NCBI GenBank assembly: GCA_032164245.1
Contig: JAVMKO010000001.1
Span: 245,095,644 to 245,159,643, forward strand
DNA length: 64,000 nucleotides
Direction: 5' to 3'
Origin: Sternotherus odoratus
Lineage: Eukaryota > Chordata > Testudines > Kinosternidae
The first letter of the stretch is position 1. Each line of letters starts with the position of its first letter. Positions 1-11,141 of this stretch are shown piece by piece. A program made the translations under genes and the position numbers. Under the pieces are notes generated by a model. It did not search any database and was not told where the DNA came from. It saw only the letters and a list, made by a program, of their open reading frames with translations.

Positions 1-957
1 TGTGGAGAAATCTCATTTCCGCTGCTAGTACTCACAATCTCATCCTTTCAGTCGTTACCCAAAATTCATGACCATAGGTGAGGATGGGGATGTAGATCAA
101 CCTGTAAACATAGAGCTTCATCCGAGAACTCAGTTCCTGCTTCACCACCACAGATCAGTACAGCTCTTGCATCATTGCCGCTGCCACACCAATCTGCCAG
201 TTGATCTCACCCACATCACTCATGAACAAGACCCCTAGATACTTGAACTCGTCCACTAAGGGCAGCTGCTCCTCCCTCATCTGGAGAGAGCAGTCCACTT
301 TCTTCTGGGAGAGGATCGTGACCGCCAATTTGGATGTGCTGATTCTCATCCCAGCCACTTCACAACTGAGCAGCAAAACATTCAAATGCACATCGGAGAT
401 CACAGTCTGAAGAAACAAGAAGGACAACATCATCTGCATACTGAATAGATGCCACCTCCAAGTTACCATACCAGATGCACTCCAAAGCTTGGCTGTGCCT
501 TGATATACTGTCCATTAAAATCACTAAAAGGAGTGGGGATTAGACACACCCTTGGTGGAGTAACACCCAGCTTGAACGAACTCAATTTAGATTAAAAAAT
601 ATGAACACAACTCTCACTCTGAGAATAGAAGGACTGGTTGGCAGGCAAAAGCGGCACTGGCACCTCATACTCCCGAAGAACTTCCCACAAGACATCTCAG
701 GGAATGTGGTCATAAGCCTTCTCCTGGTCTACAAAAGGAGAGTGGATTAGCAAATTCCCATGATCCCTCAAGTATCTGGGAGAGAGCAAATTGCTGGTCA
801 GTTGTTCCATGGCTGGGACGGAATCAGCATTGTTCCTCCAGAATCTGAGTTCCACTAGCTGGCGTAACCTCCTCTTCAGCACCTTGGCATGGGCTTTTCC
901 AGGGAGGCTGAGAGGTGTGATTCCCCCTATAGTTGGAACACACCTTCTGTTTTACTT
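1..957 (-). pseudogene. Rex3/RTE-type LINE reverse transcriptase remnant
   Basis: Read on the minus strand, this block holds broken pieces of a non-LTR retrotransposon reverse transcriptase in the expected order. Near 882-697 there is a segment with FVDQEKAYDHIP, matching the FVDLEKAFDRVP region of the fingers domain. Near 469-155 there is CEVAGMRISTSKL followed by EFKYLGVLFMSD, the conserved stretch just after the active-site YADD box in Rex3/RTE LINEs. The YADD region itself is degraded (FSMQMMLSFLF). Frameshifts and stops separate the pieces, so no protein can be made. The 3' part runs off the left edge of the window, and the 5' end fades near 957, so the copy is 5'-truncated as usual for LINEs. 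Assignment to Rex3 within RTE is from recalled family motifs. Confidence 0.8.
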
Positions 958-2285
958 TCTTTGCAGAGAACATTAAATCAGCTAAGACCATACTATTACG
1001 GAAAATGACATTCCTCTTCCAAACATCCATTAGTTTCTGATAATCAGGAATTCTTGGATGCTTGAACATTCCATTAGTAAGACGCAGCGAGTTAATTGTA
1101 ATAATTATCAACAGTTTTAATTGCTTTGTTATAATGTATTTTGCAGTTTGACAGTGTGAAATCAATATGCACCTCTAGGAAACGTCTTTAGTGTAATTAA
1201 AAACAGGCTCCCCTATGCCCTCTCCTAATCTTAGACAGGAACTTGGATTTTTTTAGAACTTTCGCTTAGAAGGATTAAACTGAGTGGCTATTGTCTAACT
1301 TGGATCTTGTTGTTTAAGGGGAAGCGGAGTCTTCCCTTAAATTTTATTTCAATCCTAACAGATTTAACTTGGAAGTAGAAAAGAACATCTGGTCAGTTTT
1401 CTTTAACTTGTTTGCTTCAACCGCTATCCAGAACTTATTGCTTTATTTCTCTATAATGCTTTAAGCTTATAAAGAAATATTTTGCTTGCATACACTTGTG
1501 CATTCTAGAGAGTCTTATAGTTGTCATATTAACAAAAAATAGTGTGAGATATACTATAATGTATAAGTTCTGACAATGATTTCCATTCTGGAATGTCAAA
1601 ACACTTAAACTATAAATAAGCATCCTGTGAAGTAAATAAGTGCTAATAATATTCTTGTAGACATGGGTAACCAAGGCAGAGATATGTGGAAATACATTTC
1701 TACGACTGACTGGCTGTATAACTCTGGGATACATGAATGGAACCAAGGAGTTCTGAATCCTGGTCCTTGCTCCAACTGTAAAGCAATATTACCTCTCTTC
1801 AGTTACACAGTGTAGTAATATCTGTGGTGGTTCAATAGATCTGATTCTCTTCTTTATTTGCAATGATTTATCCGGCTATCCATTTTTTTAAACACCATCT
1901 CTGTGCAGCCTCCCCCCTTGGATTCCCTCTTCAAGGGGAGTAAATCCCTGTAGCTGCCTCAGGAGTTTTAAAAGCTTTGTTATTCTTTTTCCTGTGAAAA
2001 AGCTTTATTATGTGCAGACAATGCTTAAAGAAGCTTTGCCAAACACAAGCTTTTAAAGCAGCTGTGTGGGATTCCTTTTTCAGAGAAAGGAGTTACCGAG
2101 GCAAGTCCCACAAGATACTGTAGACTCCAGCAGCTTTCCCCGCAATTCTGGCACACTTGGCAGCTGATGTTATGCTTCATTTTGGGTCCTGTCTTACAGG
2201 CAGACTGCCAGTTGTGCCAAACTGTGAGGTAATTTTGCTATATAGGTCAATGGGCGTCTTTCAGAGGGGGTCTTTCAACTGGGTC
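958..2285. other. Unassigned AT-rich interval
   Basis: No coding frame, RNA gene or clear repeat boundary is seen. A short piece near 1415-1462 resembles one near 3140-3186 (see the duplicated block at 2616 and 4316). Confidence 0.4.
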
Positions 2286-2289
2286 AGGT

Positions 2290-2420
2290 CCTAGATGAAT
2301 ATCTACTAGGCAGTAGATGAGGCTTCCAAACTGATTTCCTATTGTCTAGCCTTATGTTAGACTTGAACTGAGGTGAAAGGACAGTGTCCTTAACACACTG
2401 TGCCATGGAGCTATGTGAAA
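2290..2420 (-). repeat. tRNA-derived SINE fragment
   Basis: On the minus strand the sequence reads like a tRNA-type head: an A-box-like stretch around GGCACAGTGTGTTAAGGACA, then a B-box-like TTCAAGTCTAACA about 35 bases on. This arrangement matches the pol III promoter of tRNA-derived SINEs common in reptiles. It is degraded, and the tail is not delimited. It is too diverged to be a functional tRNA. Confidence 0.55.
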
Positions 2421-2615
2421 GAGCCCACTGCTAAGTCCCAACCCTTGTTTAAAAAAATCATCTTCAGAACAAGATTAGTCCCTATTTTACCTCATTCTGA
2501 ATAAAAACATGTTCAATGTTACCAGTTCTATAGGATTCCACTAAATTTTACATATCTTGCAGGGATGTAGGCTGAGATATTAGGTCCAGATGGCATAAAT
2601 GGGTGCAGCTCCGTT

Positions 2616-2746
2616 GACTTCAAGGGCTTTTCAGTACATTTTATTATGTGCTTAATGTGAACAGACATGTTTCCTCTCCCATCTTCAAGAAAGAGGCTGC
2701 TTCCTCAAAACTATTCCTAGTTAATACACCAGAGACTAGATGTTGA
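2616..2746 (+). repeat. Direct repeat, copy 1 of a 130-140 bp block
   Basis: This block is repeated in the same orientation at 4316-4456. Shared landmarks are a run of GGCTTTTCAGT near the start, GAACAGACATGTTTCCTCTC in the middle, AAGAAAGAGGCTGC, then TAATACACCAGAG and ACTAGATGTT at the end. Copy 2 has a short extra segment before the last landmark. It may be a local duplication or two copies of an unnamed dispersed repeat. Confidence 0.8.
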
Positions 2747-4315
2747 CTTGAATGGAGCTGAATCCATTTATACCAGTTGAGGATTAGATCCTTAAAGTTT
2801 CTTTTCAGGTCCACCCTAATGCATGAGTTCCATCAGCTTCCTGGATTAAAAGACCAACAGCTTTTTAGGACCATAGTTCTCAAAAGCTCATGAGTGGGCA
2901 GTATGGTTTCTTGTTTCTACTCTGCTCATATGATCTGTAAGTAAACAGAACTTTAACTTTTGTAAGTTCAGTGATACATTATTTGTTGGCGCAGCTGATG
3001 TGTCAGACCCTAGCTGATTCACAAATGACATTTCAGGAGCAAGCAGACTGTGCTTCATGTAAAATCCAATTGTAGCACTGTCATAAAGTGGTTGGAGTGC
3101 TGTGTTGTCTTTTCAGTATTTGTCATTCCCCCGTCAAGGGCTTCAAGTGTATTCAGAACTTATTCCTTTATTTCCTTATAATGACTAATGATGATTCACA
3201 ATCTTCCTTTCTCCTTCCTTAGTTCTAATAACGCATGTTTTTCTCCTTGCTGTCTTAAATCCCTCTCCTCACTCTTAAGTAAAGCTTCTGAAGCAAGCAG
3301 ACTCTGGCCTCATGCTCTGAGTTTTTCAGAGAGTCCTCAATAGTTCCTGAGGATGTTTCCTTTTTTAATACTGCCCCTTGCTACTATTTTCAAGATTGTA
3401 ATGATTGTTGTCATTATTCTAGCTAGATATCTACTTGGAGGCTGCTGGGCAGTGTTCCAGAGAGACAAGAGATACACCCTACCTTCTCCTGAGCCCAAAA
3501 GGTCAGCAACATTTCCAATCCCTGCTGGTCCTAAAGGCAACAGTCTTGTGGCTGTTCTTTAACCCTGACCTCTTGCATAGTGGTAGGTAAAACTGATGCC
3601 AAGTCACCAAGTTGACAGAATATATATAAACTCTTAGTTTCTAATACTCACACATTTTCAATATCTTAGAGCAACTTTTTGATTTTTAACAGTGTTATTT
3701 TTTATGGTACTTGACTTTTTTTTTTTGAATTGCAACTACTGATGGTTATTACAAGTGACTTAACACATTTCTTTGTATAAAAGCAACTGATTTCTCTGTG
3801 TGTCTCTCTCTTTCAGAAACTGGAGTGAGTGCTTGCTTTCAATTCAGTTGGCTTTTGCTGCAGTTATTTAAGAGCCCTTTTCATTATTTGGAGGAGCCTT
3901 TTGATTTCCTTAATTTATATTTCAGAAGCTGGCTTCCTTTAGTCGGTGGCTTTGATAGCTTGATATTATTTCTGGGTGTCTCTGCCTTTCCTCTGATGAA
4001 GAAAGTCTGTGATGCCACAGATTGTTTGGAGAAACAGGCAAAAAACAAAACAAAACAAAACAAAACAGGCTGTTCAGAGGGACAAAAGCCATTGCAATGA
4101 CATGTCAGTGATTGTGTTCAGCGGCTGGTTAATGCACGTGTGCTCCAGCTGCTAATCAGAAACAAAAGGGAAGATTTTGTGGCGGGAAAGGTTTTTTATT
4201 AAATTATTTTTGTTCCATTGATTTGCAGAATGCTGATTACACAGCTATATTTTTTTCAGAATCCAGGTCTTAGCAACAGCTCATTGTGGCACCATGCTAT
4301 GTCAGAGCTGTTGCA
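2747..4315. other. Unassigned interval between the two direct repeats
   Basis: No gene is recognised. The start resembles an old amniote repeat with a GAATGGAGCTGAATCCATTT motif (about 2740-2800). Around 4085-4290 the DNA is repeat-free with E-box-like CACGTG and CAGCTG sites, which would suit a non-coding regulatory element but proves nothing. Short open frames at 3337-3562 and 3798-4100 show no recognisable domain. Confidence 0.35.
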
Positions 4316-4456
4316 GACTTGAAAGGCTTTTCAGTGCATTTTATTACGTGCTTAACATGAACAGACATGTTTCCTCTCCCATCTGCAAGAAAGAGGCTGC
4401 TACTTCAAAACCTCTCTCAGCTAATACACCAGAGCAGCCCGGTGGACTAGATGTTC
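4316..4456 (+). repeat. Direct repeat, copy 2 of a 130-140 bp block
   Basis: Second copy of the block at 2616-2746, about 1.7 kb away, same orientation. It contains an additional CAGCCCGGTG-like insertion before ACTAGATGTT. Confidence 0.8.
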
Positions 4457-4895
4457 TGAACTAGTGTAACTCACAGAGGAGCAAGAATCATCACCACAGG
4501 GGTATAACAGTCTCACCAGGCTGCAGTGTCTCCATTGATTTTCAAACTTCTGCACCGCAGCTGGAGCTGACTACTCAAGGAACAGTAGTTCTGCCTGTGG
4601 AAAGTAAAGAGAGCTGTGTTCCCAGCTCACCTCCAGAAAAGTATTAAGAATGAAAAATAGGGCAATGTATAAAATATATTATTTAAGGATAGTTTTAAAG
4701 ATGGCCCATGTAGCAGTAGTTAACGTTCAACGGAGTAAAAATTATGACAAATTCCACTAATAAGATATTAGGTATTTAGGATGTCACACAAGCCACCTCT
4801 AAGCTACTACTTTTAAAAGTGGACTAAACAAAAGGAAAACAAAGTGCAGACACATCTTTTTAATTTATTTCTACTGCTTTAAGTAGCTCACCCAC

Positions 4896-4896
<1 letters not shown>

Positions 4897-4975
<79 letters not shown>
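4897..4975 (+). repeat. (CTAT)n microsatellite
   Basis: An uninterrupted tetranucleotide run of about 19-20 CTAT units. The perfect array suggests recent or ongoing length change, so it is likely polymorphic. Confidence 0.98.
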
Positions 4976-5476
4976 GGTTTTATTCTACATGCTTTTTACA
5001 TTTTAGATATTAGGTTGTCACTTCCTTGCATGTGCTGGAAGATAGGCAAACTAGTGGGACATATTGAGGGACTAAAACTTGAGCAAGTATGATTGCTTTT
5101 GTAACTAACTATTTAACTTTAGCTTCTGAAAAATATTTGGGAGAAAAGTTTTCTCTGTGTAGGGCTGAGTAACCTATGACTTATCTAGTCCTCAAAAGAG
5201 TTCTTAAATAAAAATAGGAAAGACATAACTGAGGGGTGAAAAAACCACAAACAGAATTTTATTTTATGTGGGAAAGAAATTCAGGGTTTCTTTATATATC
5301 ACAAAGAAGAAAAATAGGGTGCAAGCATTATGGTTTTTTCCTTTATGCTTTTCATTTAAAATTTACCTTGGTTTGAAAGGGAGTGGCTGGATTTGTATTC
5401 AGACAATTTTAAAAGCATACTGTGAGTATATTATGAGACCAAGTTTGAATTCTACCATAATAAATACTCTGAAACC

Positions 5477-6192
5477 CAGTTTTCCCTTTGCAGTCTGGAC
5501 TTAAATCCATGCAACAAACCTCGATGCCAACTCTGCCCACATATCTACACCAGCAACACCATCACAGGACCTAACCAGATCAACCATACCATCACTGGTT
5601 CATTCACCTGCACATCAACCAATGTCATATATGCCATTATATGCCACCAGTGTCCCTCTGCTATGTACATCGGCCAAACTGGACAGTCCCTACGAAAAAG
5701 GATAAATGCACACAAATCAGATAACAGGAATGGCAATATACAAAAACCTGTAGGAGAACACTTCAACCTGCCTGGACACACTATTACAGATTTAAAAGTC
5801 ACCATACTGCAGCAAAAAAACTTTAAGTCCAGACTGCAAAGGGAAACTGCAGAACTGCAATTCATTTGCAAATTTAACACTATCAATCTGGGACTGAACA
5901 AAGACCTTCAATGGCTTGCTAATTACAAAAATAGCTTCTCCTCTCTCCAAGTTCACACCCCCTATTCAACTGCTAGAAGAATAACCCACCCTCCCTGATT
6001 GGAGATAACAAGCTGGTTCAGCCTAATTGGACTAACCTTGTTACCTTCTACCTGGTTCTTGCCTACTTTTCTATACCTGCCTCTGGACACTTCCACTGCT
6101 TGCATCCAATGAAGTGGGTATTAGCCCACGAAAGCTTATGCTTCAAAACTTTATAGTTAGTCTTTAAGGTGCCACAGGACTTTGTTACCTCT
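5477..6192 (+). mobile_element. Penelope-like element, 5'-inverted and truncated copy
   Basis: A PLE fragment holding the end of the reverse transcriptase-endonuclease ORF and the 3' untranslated region. The UTR carries the family's AAGCTTATGCTTCAAAAC and TTAGTCTTTAAGGTGCCACA landmarks, which recur at 50.8 kb and, inverted, at 62.9 kb. The first 25 bases (5481-5505) are an exact inverted copy of 5822-5846 inside the same element, so the 5' end is a small inversion. Unlike the 50.5 and 62.9 kb copies, the 3' end stops before the terminal CTCTGATTCT motif. No clear target duplication is visible. Confidence 0.9.
5510..5998 (+). pseudogene. PLE GIY-YIG endonuclease domain (C-terminal ORF fragment)
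   Basis: An open frame of about 163 codons encodes the C-terminal end of a Penelope-like polymerase. It starts in a Cys-rich linker (CNKPRCQLC, then FTC and ICHQC), a zinc-finger-like feature of PLEs. Next comes the GIY-YIG nuclease core: NVIYAIIC in the GIY position, MYIGQTGQS as the YIG strand, then LRKRINAH with the catalytic-type Arg, and later PVGEHFNLPGH. In PLEs this domain nicks target DNA to prime reverse transcription. The frame is unbroken from 5510 to the TGA at 5996, which makes this the best-preserved protein piece in the window. It has no reverse transcriptase palm and no start codon upstream, so it is a dead fragment. Grouping with the Penelope/Poseidon type is inferred from the motif order. 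Confidence 0.9.
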
Positions 6193-7364
6193 GGTATAAA
6201 ATAGGTTTATCCTGCATTCCTCCTAACACAGCATGAAAGAGAAATAGTGCAGAGAACCCTTTGCGAAAAGCCTTTAGTATAGATGATTGAGTTTTGACAT
6301 GTGTTCATTTCTGAGAATCTAGAAAAGTTATGAATACTGTGAGACACCTCTGCCAGTTACATATCTGTGAATCAAAGACTTGCTGTGCCAGGCAGGGAAA
6401 TATTTCTGTCTACTCTTCTAGTGTTGGTCCATGCCCCATGTCTCTCATCCCTTCCCCTACAGATCTTGCTATCCTTTTTCCTTTTTCATTATCCCCAGGT
6501 CTTGGGTTGACAAAGCATATATTTCACTCAACTATGTGTGCAACTATACTGTTGACATAACATTATGTAACTACTGTAGAGTTGGCGGTTGACTATATTA
6601 TTGAAGTGAAAGCTGGAAAGAGGGAGTTCAGAATTTTAATAGAAAAAGCCAGGCTCTACTGAGCATATAATTTCCTTTCCTTTCTTAACCATGTTATAGT
6701 CTGGATTCTCTCTTGCTTAGCTATGACAATTTATTTTTATTTTCATGGCTTACTGATTTACCTCGATATGTAGAGTTTGAATTGTTATAAAAAGAGATAG
6801 GCACATACTCTCTGGGATTTTCGAACAAAGGAACATTACAGTTTTGTAAAATCATTGTTAGAACACCTCTTCTCTTCCTTTCTCACTTATCATTCCAGAT
6901 GTTTGCTAACAAAGGATTACTCTGCGTTCAGTTATTTGCAAGATTCAAACCTACGTGTTAACATTCTGTAATGGGTGATTCATGTAAAATTATCTCACTA
7001 GACATTAGGGTATGAACATCCCTGTAAAATGAAAGAGTTCTTATCTAAAAAGAACCTAAAGGGTGATTTATCCCTCCTTCAAGAATCTCCTTTCAGCAAA
7101 CAGGGAGCATGAAAATTTGAAGTGTGGAGGGGTGTTTCTACTCTTCATAGTATGATAAGAGCCAGGGTGTTGAGAAGATTTTTGTGTGTGCGTGAAAATG
7201 ACTGCAACATTACTATGAGAGGAGGGTAGGATTTCACTAGTTGTTGGAGAAACTCGGAACAGAATTTATATGCTGGCTCCAGTCTGATTGTTTTAAATTA
7301 CTTATTCAAGATTTGCACACACATGGAACACTGGTAATAGGGAGTGGTAGAACTCATTGTCACT
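6193..7364. other. Unassigned AT-rich interval
   Basis: No gene, repeat boundary or RNA gene recognised. A 76-codon open frame at 6330-6560 shows no domain. Confidence 0.4.
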
Positions 7365-7748
7365 AGTAGAGTTATAAAGTTTAAGGTCAAAAGGGACCAC
7401 CAGGTCATCTAGTCTGACCTTCTGTATATCACAGACCACTAACCACCCCCACAGCCACAGCCTCACCAAACCTGACAACCAGAACTATACCAAAGTATTA
7501 CAGCCTCCAGGAGACTAATCTCTTATGTGCCACAGGCAGAGAACAGGAGGGACTGTGGTGACCAATGCCGGAGGCCCTGCAATAGCAGGGAATTGGTTAC
7601 ATGATCTATACCCAGATGAACCTAGCTAGTGGCCCATGCCCCATGTCATAAAGGATCATGAAAACCCTGCCAATCTACCTTGGGGAAAAAAAATTCCTTC
7701 CTCATCCTAAACATAATGATTAGTGACTGGCTGAGGCTGTGAGCAAGA
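7365..7748 (-). mobile_element. CR1 LINE 3' untranslated region
   Basis: In plus orientation the block opens with AAAAGGGACCACCAGGTCAT and CTAGTCTGACCTTCTGTAT and runs to AAAAAAATTCCTTCCTCATC. This is the reverse complement of the CR1 3' region that is abundant in turtles and birds. It has no coding sequence. Confidence 0.75.
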
Positions 7749-7888
7749 TAGCATGGTCTACTGCAGGACGCACTGTTCTGTTACTCAGCAGGTGCGGGTT
7801 TTCTTTTCAACTTTTCCACTGAGCTGCTGTGTGGGCTTCAGGAAAGTAATTTTCCCTTCTGTCCATTGGATGGGCTTATCCAATTAGA
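7749..7888 (+). repeat. MIR-like tRNA-derived SINE
   Basis: Diverged but ordered MIR features: AGCATGGTCTACTG near the start, a CCACTGAGCTGCTGTGTGGG core, and CTTCTGTCCATTGGATGGG where MIR has the CATCTGTAAAATGGG segment. It directly abuts the CR1 tail on its left. Confidence 0.5.
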
Positions 7889-7989
7889 TTAGCTCTTCAA
7901 GGTAGGAACTGCCTCTGACTCAAGGACAGATAAGATTTCCCACAATACACCATCAATGCATTCCTAGACTGGCTCAATGTAGTCAGGTG

Positions 7990-8165
7990 CTAAGAACCCC
8001 AGGGATATACTCCCATAAATCTCAGTGCTAAACTCCGGTAACTGCAGTGTGGACATCGGTATGAGTTGCATGTGACTCTGCAGTGTGGGCATTTACAGGT
8101 CTACTTGGCAAGTCAGAGAACCTCTATGCTGGTACCCTGTACTGTGAAGACATACCAGATCTCTT
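7990..8165. repeat. Possible MITE fragment
   Basis: Contains several TGCAGTGTGGACAT/TGCAGTGTGGGCAT phrases in both halves, typical of reptile MITEs with TGTAGAC-type ends. No terminal repeat or target duplication could be fixed. Confidence 0.3.
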
Positions 8166-9094
8166 TGTAGAATACTTGGCACACTGGGCCCTGCTCTAGA
8201 CGTCACTGTTATATATGTACTTCCTAAAATTGCTCACGTCCCACTAACTCTCTGAACTTGAAAGTGAAAAAATTAGGAAAACTTTTAGGAGACAAAAACA
8301 TGTAAGATGCCATCTGCAGCCTCTCAAAGGAGATTGCATTTTTTCACTGGGACACCAATCATATTTGAGATTAGATTATTCTTTTCTTGATATTCATCTG
8401 GTTGCCAGAGAAATTGTTTGTCAGATTTGGCTCAATTAGCATTTCAGGACCATGGTAGTAATGTTAATAGTAAAGGAACATAAAGGGTATATGGCACTGG
8501 TCAATAGATAAACTTGAAATGTAGTGTAATGATACCAGAGATAAGTATCTAGCTAACTGCTACACCCCTGAGATGTCCTGAGCCTTGCTGTGGTGGGAGC
8601 CAGCAAGTGAGAAGGGGCCGGGCTATCTCAGTATGTCAAGAAAGAAGCAGTGTCAGGAGTTGCACATCAACAGTTTCTTCCAGTTTGAGGGAGATTGCTG
8701 GTGATATTTGCACCCGCATAGAATCTTGACAACTTGGAGAAACATTTGAAGTGTGACTACTTTGGTAAACCAACAACTTCTGTCTCTTCAGCCCACTTGG
8801 AAAAATGACAGAATAGTGATTTAGTAACACTTTGAAATAAATGAGCAAAACTATTGGAGAAATAAATGTAATGTATGTTATCGGAAAGGTGTATGCAAGT
8901 AGAGCACCTAAAAGATTTTGTTATTAGAAAGCCAACAAATCTGACAAACTTCTCCCTTGGCTTTTCCAAAGAAATCATTTTAAATGTATTGGAATCTTGA
9001 AAACCTTACCTGGTTGTGAAATACATTCTTTAGCATTTTTTTTTCAACTCTAGCACTTTGCCTGTAAGCCCATCAACGAGACAGTGATAATCAG
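8166..9094. other. Unassigned interval
   Basis: No recognisable gene or repeat. Short minus-strand frames at 8636-8978 show no domain. Confidence 0.35.
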
Positions 9095-9215
9095 ACTGCC
9101 AAATTAAATGGCAAACAGAGTCCTTGGTTCTGGCCACTGTTAGAGCCAGGAGTCTAGACTAACTGGCTCATTGGTCTCATGTAGTATGGGGGCTCCTATG
9201 TTCCTGTGTTCCCCG
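9095..9215 (+). mobile_element. CR1 LINE 3' tail
   Basis: TCTGGCCACTGTTAGAGCCA and the following CTCATTGGTCTCATGTAGTA to TCCTATGTTCCTGTGTTC match the terminal CR1 segment (compare 47440-47525, which ends CCGTTCTTATGT). It is an extreme 5'-truncated copy. Confidence 0.7.
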
Positions 9216-9279
9216 CTATGTGTAAGGTACTTATAGCTGGAATATATTCTACCCCCCAACACACTATTTTGAACACTAT

Positions 9280-9706
9280 GGCCTTGTCTACAGTGGCAAC
9301 GGCATGCAGCTCCATGTTGCAGTGGAGTGGAGTGGAGTGGAGTGCATCCACACTCTGGTGTGTAGCTACACGTGGCAATGAAAGGCTCTGGCAGCAGAGA
9401 GCTGTTGGAGCTTTTTCCCATTGCCTCCCCCTGCCAGAGCCTTTTCCTGATGCTGGAGCCTATTCCTGTGGTGGGAAAAGTCTCCTGCCGTGGAGCATCA
9501 GAGGATGCTACACTGCTAAAAGTACCGGCATAGCCATAGGCGCCACTGCTTTTGTGTGCAGAGCACCGTGGAGGGTACCTACCCTAAGGTTCTGATGTGT
9601 TTACTCATCTACGCAGTGCCTCACCATCTACACTGCTAGTTATAGCTGTGTTATGGGGGCATGCAGTATATGTACTCTACATGCTGTCATAAGTGTAGGC
9701 ATAGCC
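9280..9706. mobile_element. Harbinger-like MITE
   Basis: The left end is GGCCTTGTCTACAGT and the right end, read in reverse complement, is GGCTATGCCTACACTT. These form imperfect inverted ends of the GTCTACAC type shared with the Harbinger element at 34827-37023. Flanks are TAT and TAA, so the 3-bp TNA duplication is not exact. Inside, at 9316-9343, lies a short GTGGA tandem repeat. No transposase is encoded; open frames here are incidental. Confidence 0.6.
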
Positions 9707-10584
9707 TAAGTTAAACTATATTTAAATATGAGAAGCAGACATAGGGAGGCATCTTATCTAGACAGGCAAATTAATCATCTGAGCTGCTGGCTTAAGTGTG
9801 CTGTATCCCAGTCAAATAGAATCAGAATAGTAACTGTAATGTATTTAACCTCTTCCAGGTTAAATGCAATAAATTACCGTTATTCTTCCGAGTGGCAGAA
9901 GAACTGTGATTTACTGGTCGCTGTGCCCTCAAATCATTTCTCTTTGGGATGTGAGTATGTCCCTGTGTGTGTGTGGAATTAACAGATATTTAAAATAAGA
10001 AAGGTTGACCTCCGTTAGAAGCTGCCAATTACTTACAGAGTTTATTGCCAAGTACACCAAGGGTGAGATTATGTACAGGGTGGTCTGGAAACAAGAATTC
10101 AATTTCACAAAAACATTTGGTATGGAAGAGATCCCTGAGATAGCCAGATTGTTAGAGTACACTGCTGGGATATGGGAGACCTAGGCTCCATTCAGTAGTC
10201 TGAATCTAGCAGACTGAACAAACACTGGGTCTCCTACATGATTCCCCCAACTGCTTGGCTATTCCAGGCTGGATCTCTCTCTTTGTTACAGGAAATTCCC
10301 TCCTGGACTGGAAAAAACAATCCTGACAAATGTTTATTCGTAACCAATATGTTTCCATCAAACATTCTGGTTTCAACAAATTGAAAAATGTTGAGCTGAA
10401 AAGTTCCTGTACAAATTACACAGCGAATTGTACTTCCAGCTTCAGACTAAGGATCAAATCTCCTCATTCCTAAAGTTTCTGAATGGGTCTAATGCTCAGA
10501 ACATCTAGTGTGGTACTGTAAATGCATCCATTATTCTGAAAATAACATCATAATCAGAGAATGTATTTGGTCACTGAACTCCCT
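9707..10584. other. Unassigned AT-rich interval
   Basis: Nothing recognisable as a gene, RNA gene or delimited repeat. Confidence 0.4.
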
Positions 10585-10769
10585 TCTTCTTCAAGGAGCA
10601 TCCCTATTGGGTGCTCCACTTTAGGTGTCTGTACACCCTGCATCTGAAATCAGAAGTTTATGGTAGCAGTGCCTACCTGGGTCACACACCCGCCGTCACT
10701 GTCTCGCACCGCTCCAGGTGATTACATAGTGCTACACAACCAACTGTCCCTCAGTTCCTTCTCTACCAC

Positions 10770-10966
10770 CAGGGCCGGCTCTAGCTATTTTGCCACCCCA
10801 GGCACGAAGAGCGCAGCTCCCCCGCCCCAAAAAGGGCAGCCAAAATGTCACCAAAGCAAAAAAAGAGTAGCTGGAATTTGCCACCCCAAGAATGGCTGGA
10901 ATGTTCCCCTTCAAATATGCCACCACAAACATGTGGTTCCTCTGCTGGTGCTTGGAGCCAGCCGTG
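10770..10966. mobile_element. hAT MITE with exact 8-bp target duplication
   Basis: A 197-bp element with ends CAGGGCCGGCTCTAG and, in reverse complement at the right, CACGGCTGGCTCCAAG. It is flanked on both sides by the identical 8 bases TCTACCAC (10762-10769 and 10967-10974), the target duplication length of hAT transposons. It encodes nothing. It sits inside the terminal region of the DIRS-type element, so it is the younger insertion. Confidence 0.92.
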
Positions 10967-11065
10967 TCTACCACAGAGAATCTGTATGAAACTCCAAAGT
11001 AGAGGAAAGATGGGAGGATAGTGGAGCACCCCCCAGTAACAACCACCTTAGTTATTGTACAAGTT

Positions 11066-11117
11066 CTTCTTGTTCTTGTTCTTGTTCTTGTTCTTGTTCT
11101 TGTTCTTCTTCTTCTTC
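11066..11117 (+). repeat. (CTTGTT)n / (CTT)n microsatellite
   Basis: About seven hexamer units followed by several CTT units, inside the DIRS-type terminal region. Confidence 0.95.
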
Positions 11118-11141
11118 GAGTGTCCTTGTGGGTGCTCCATT

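Noticed and set aside
4897..4975. CRISPR-like regular repeat
   Set aside because: It is a simple CTAT microsatellite without spacers; the genome is vertebrate.
9316..9343. GTGGA repeat as a satellite array
   Set aside because: Only about four units inside a MITE; too short to be a satellite.
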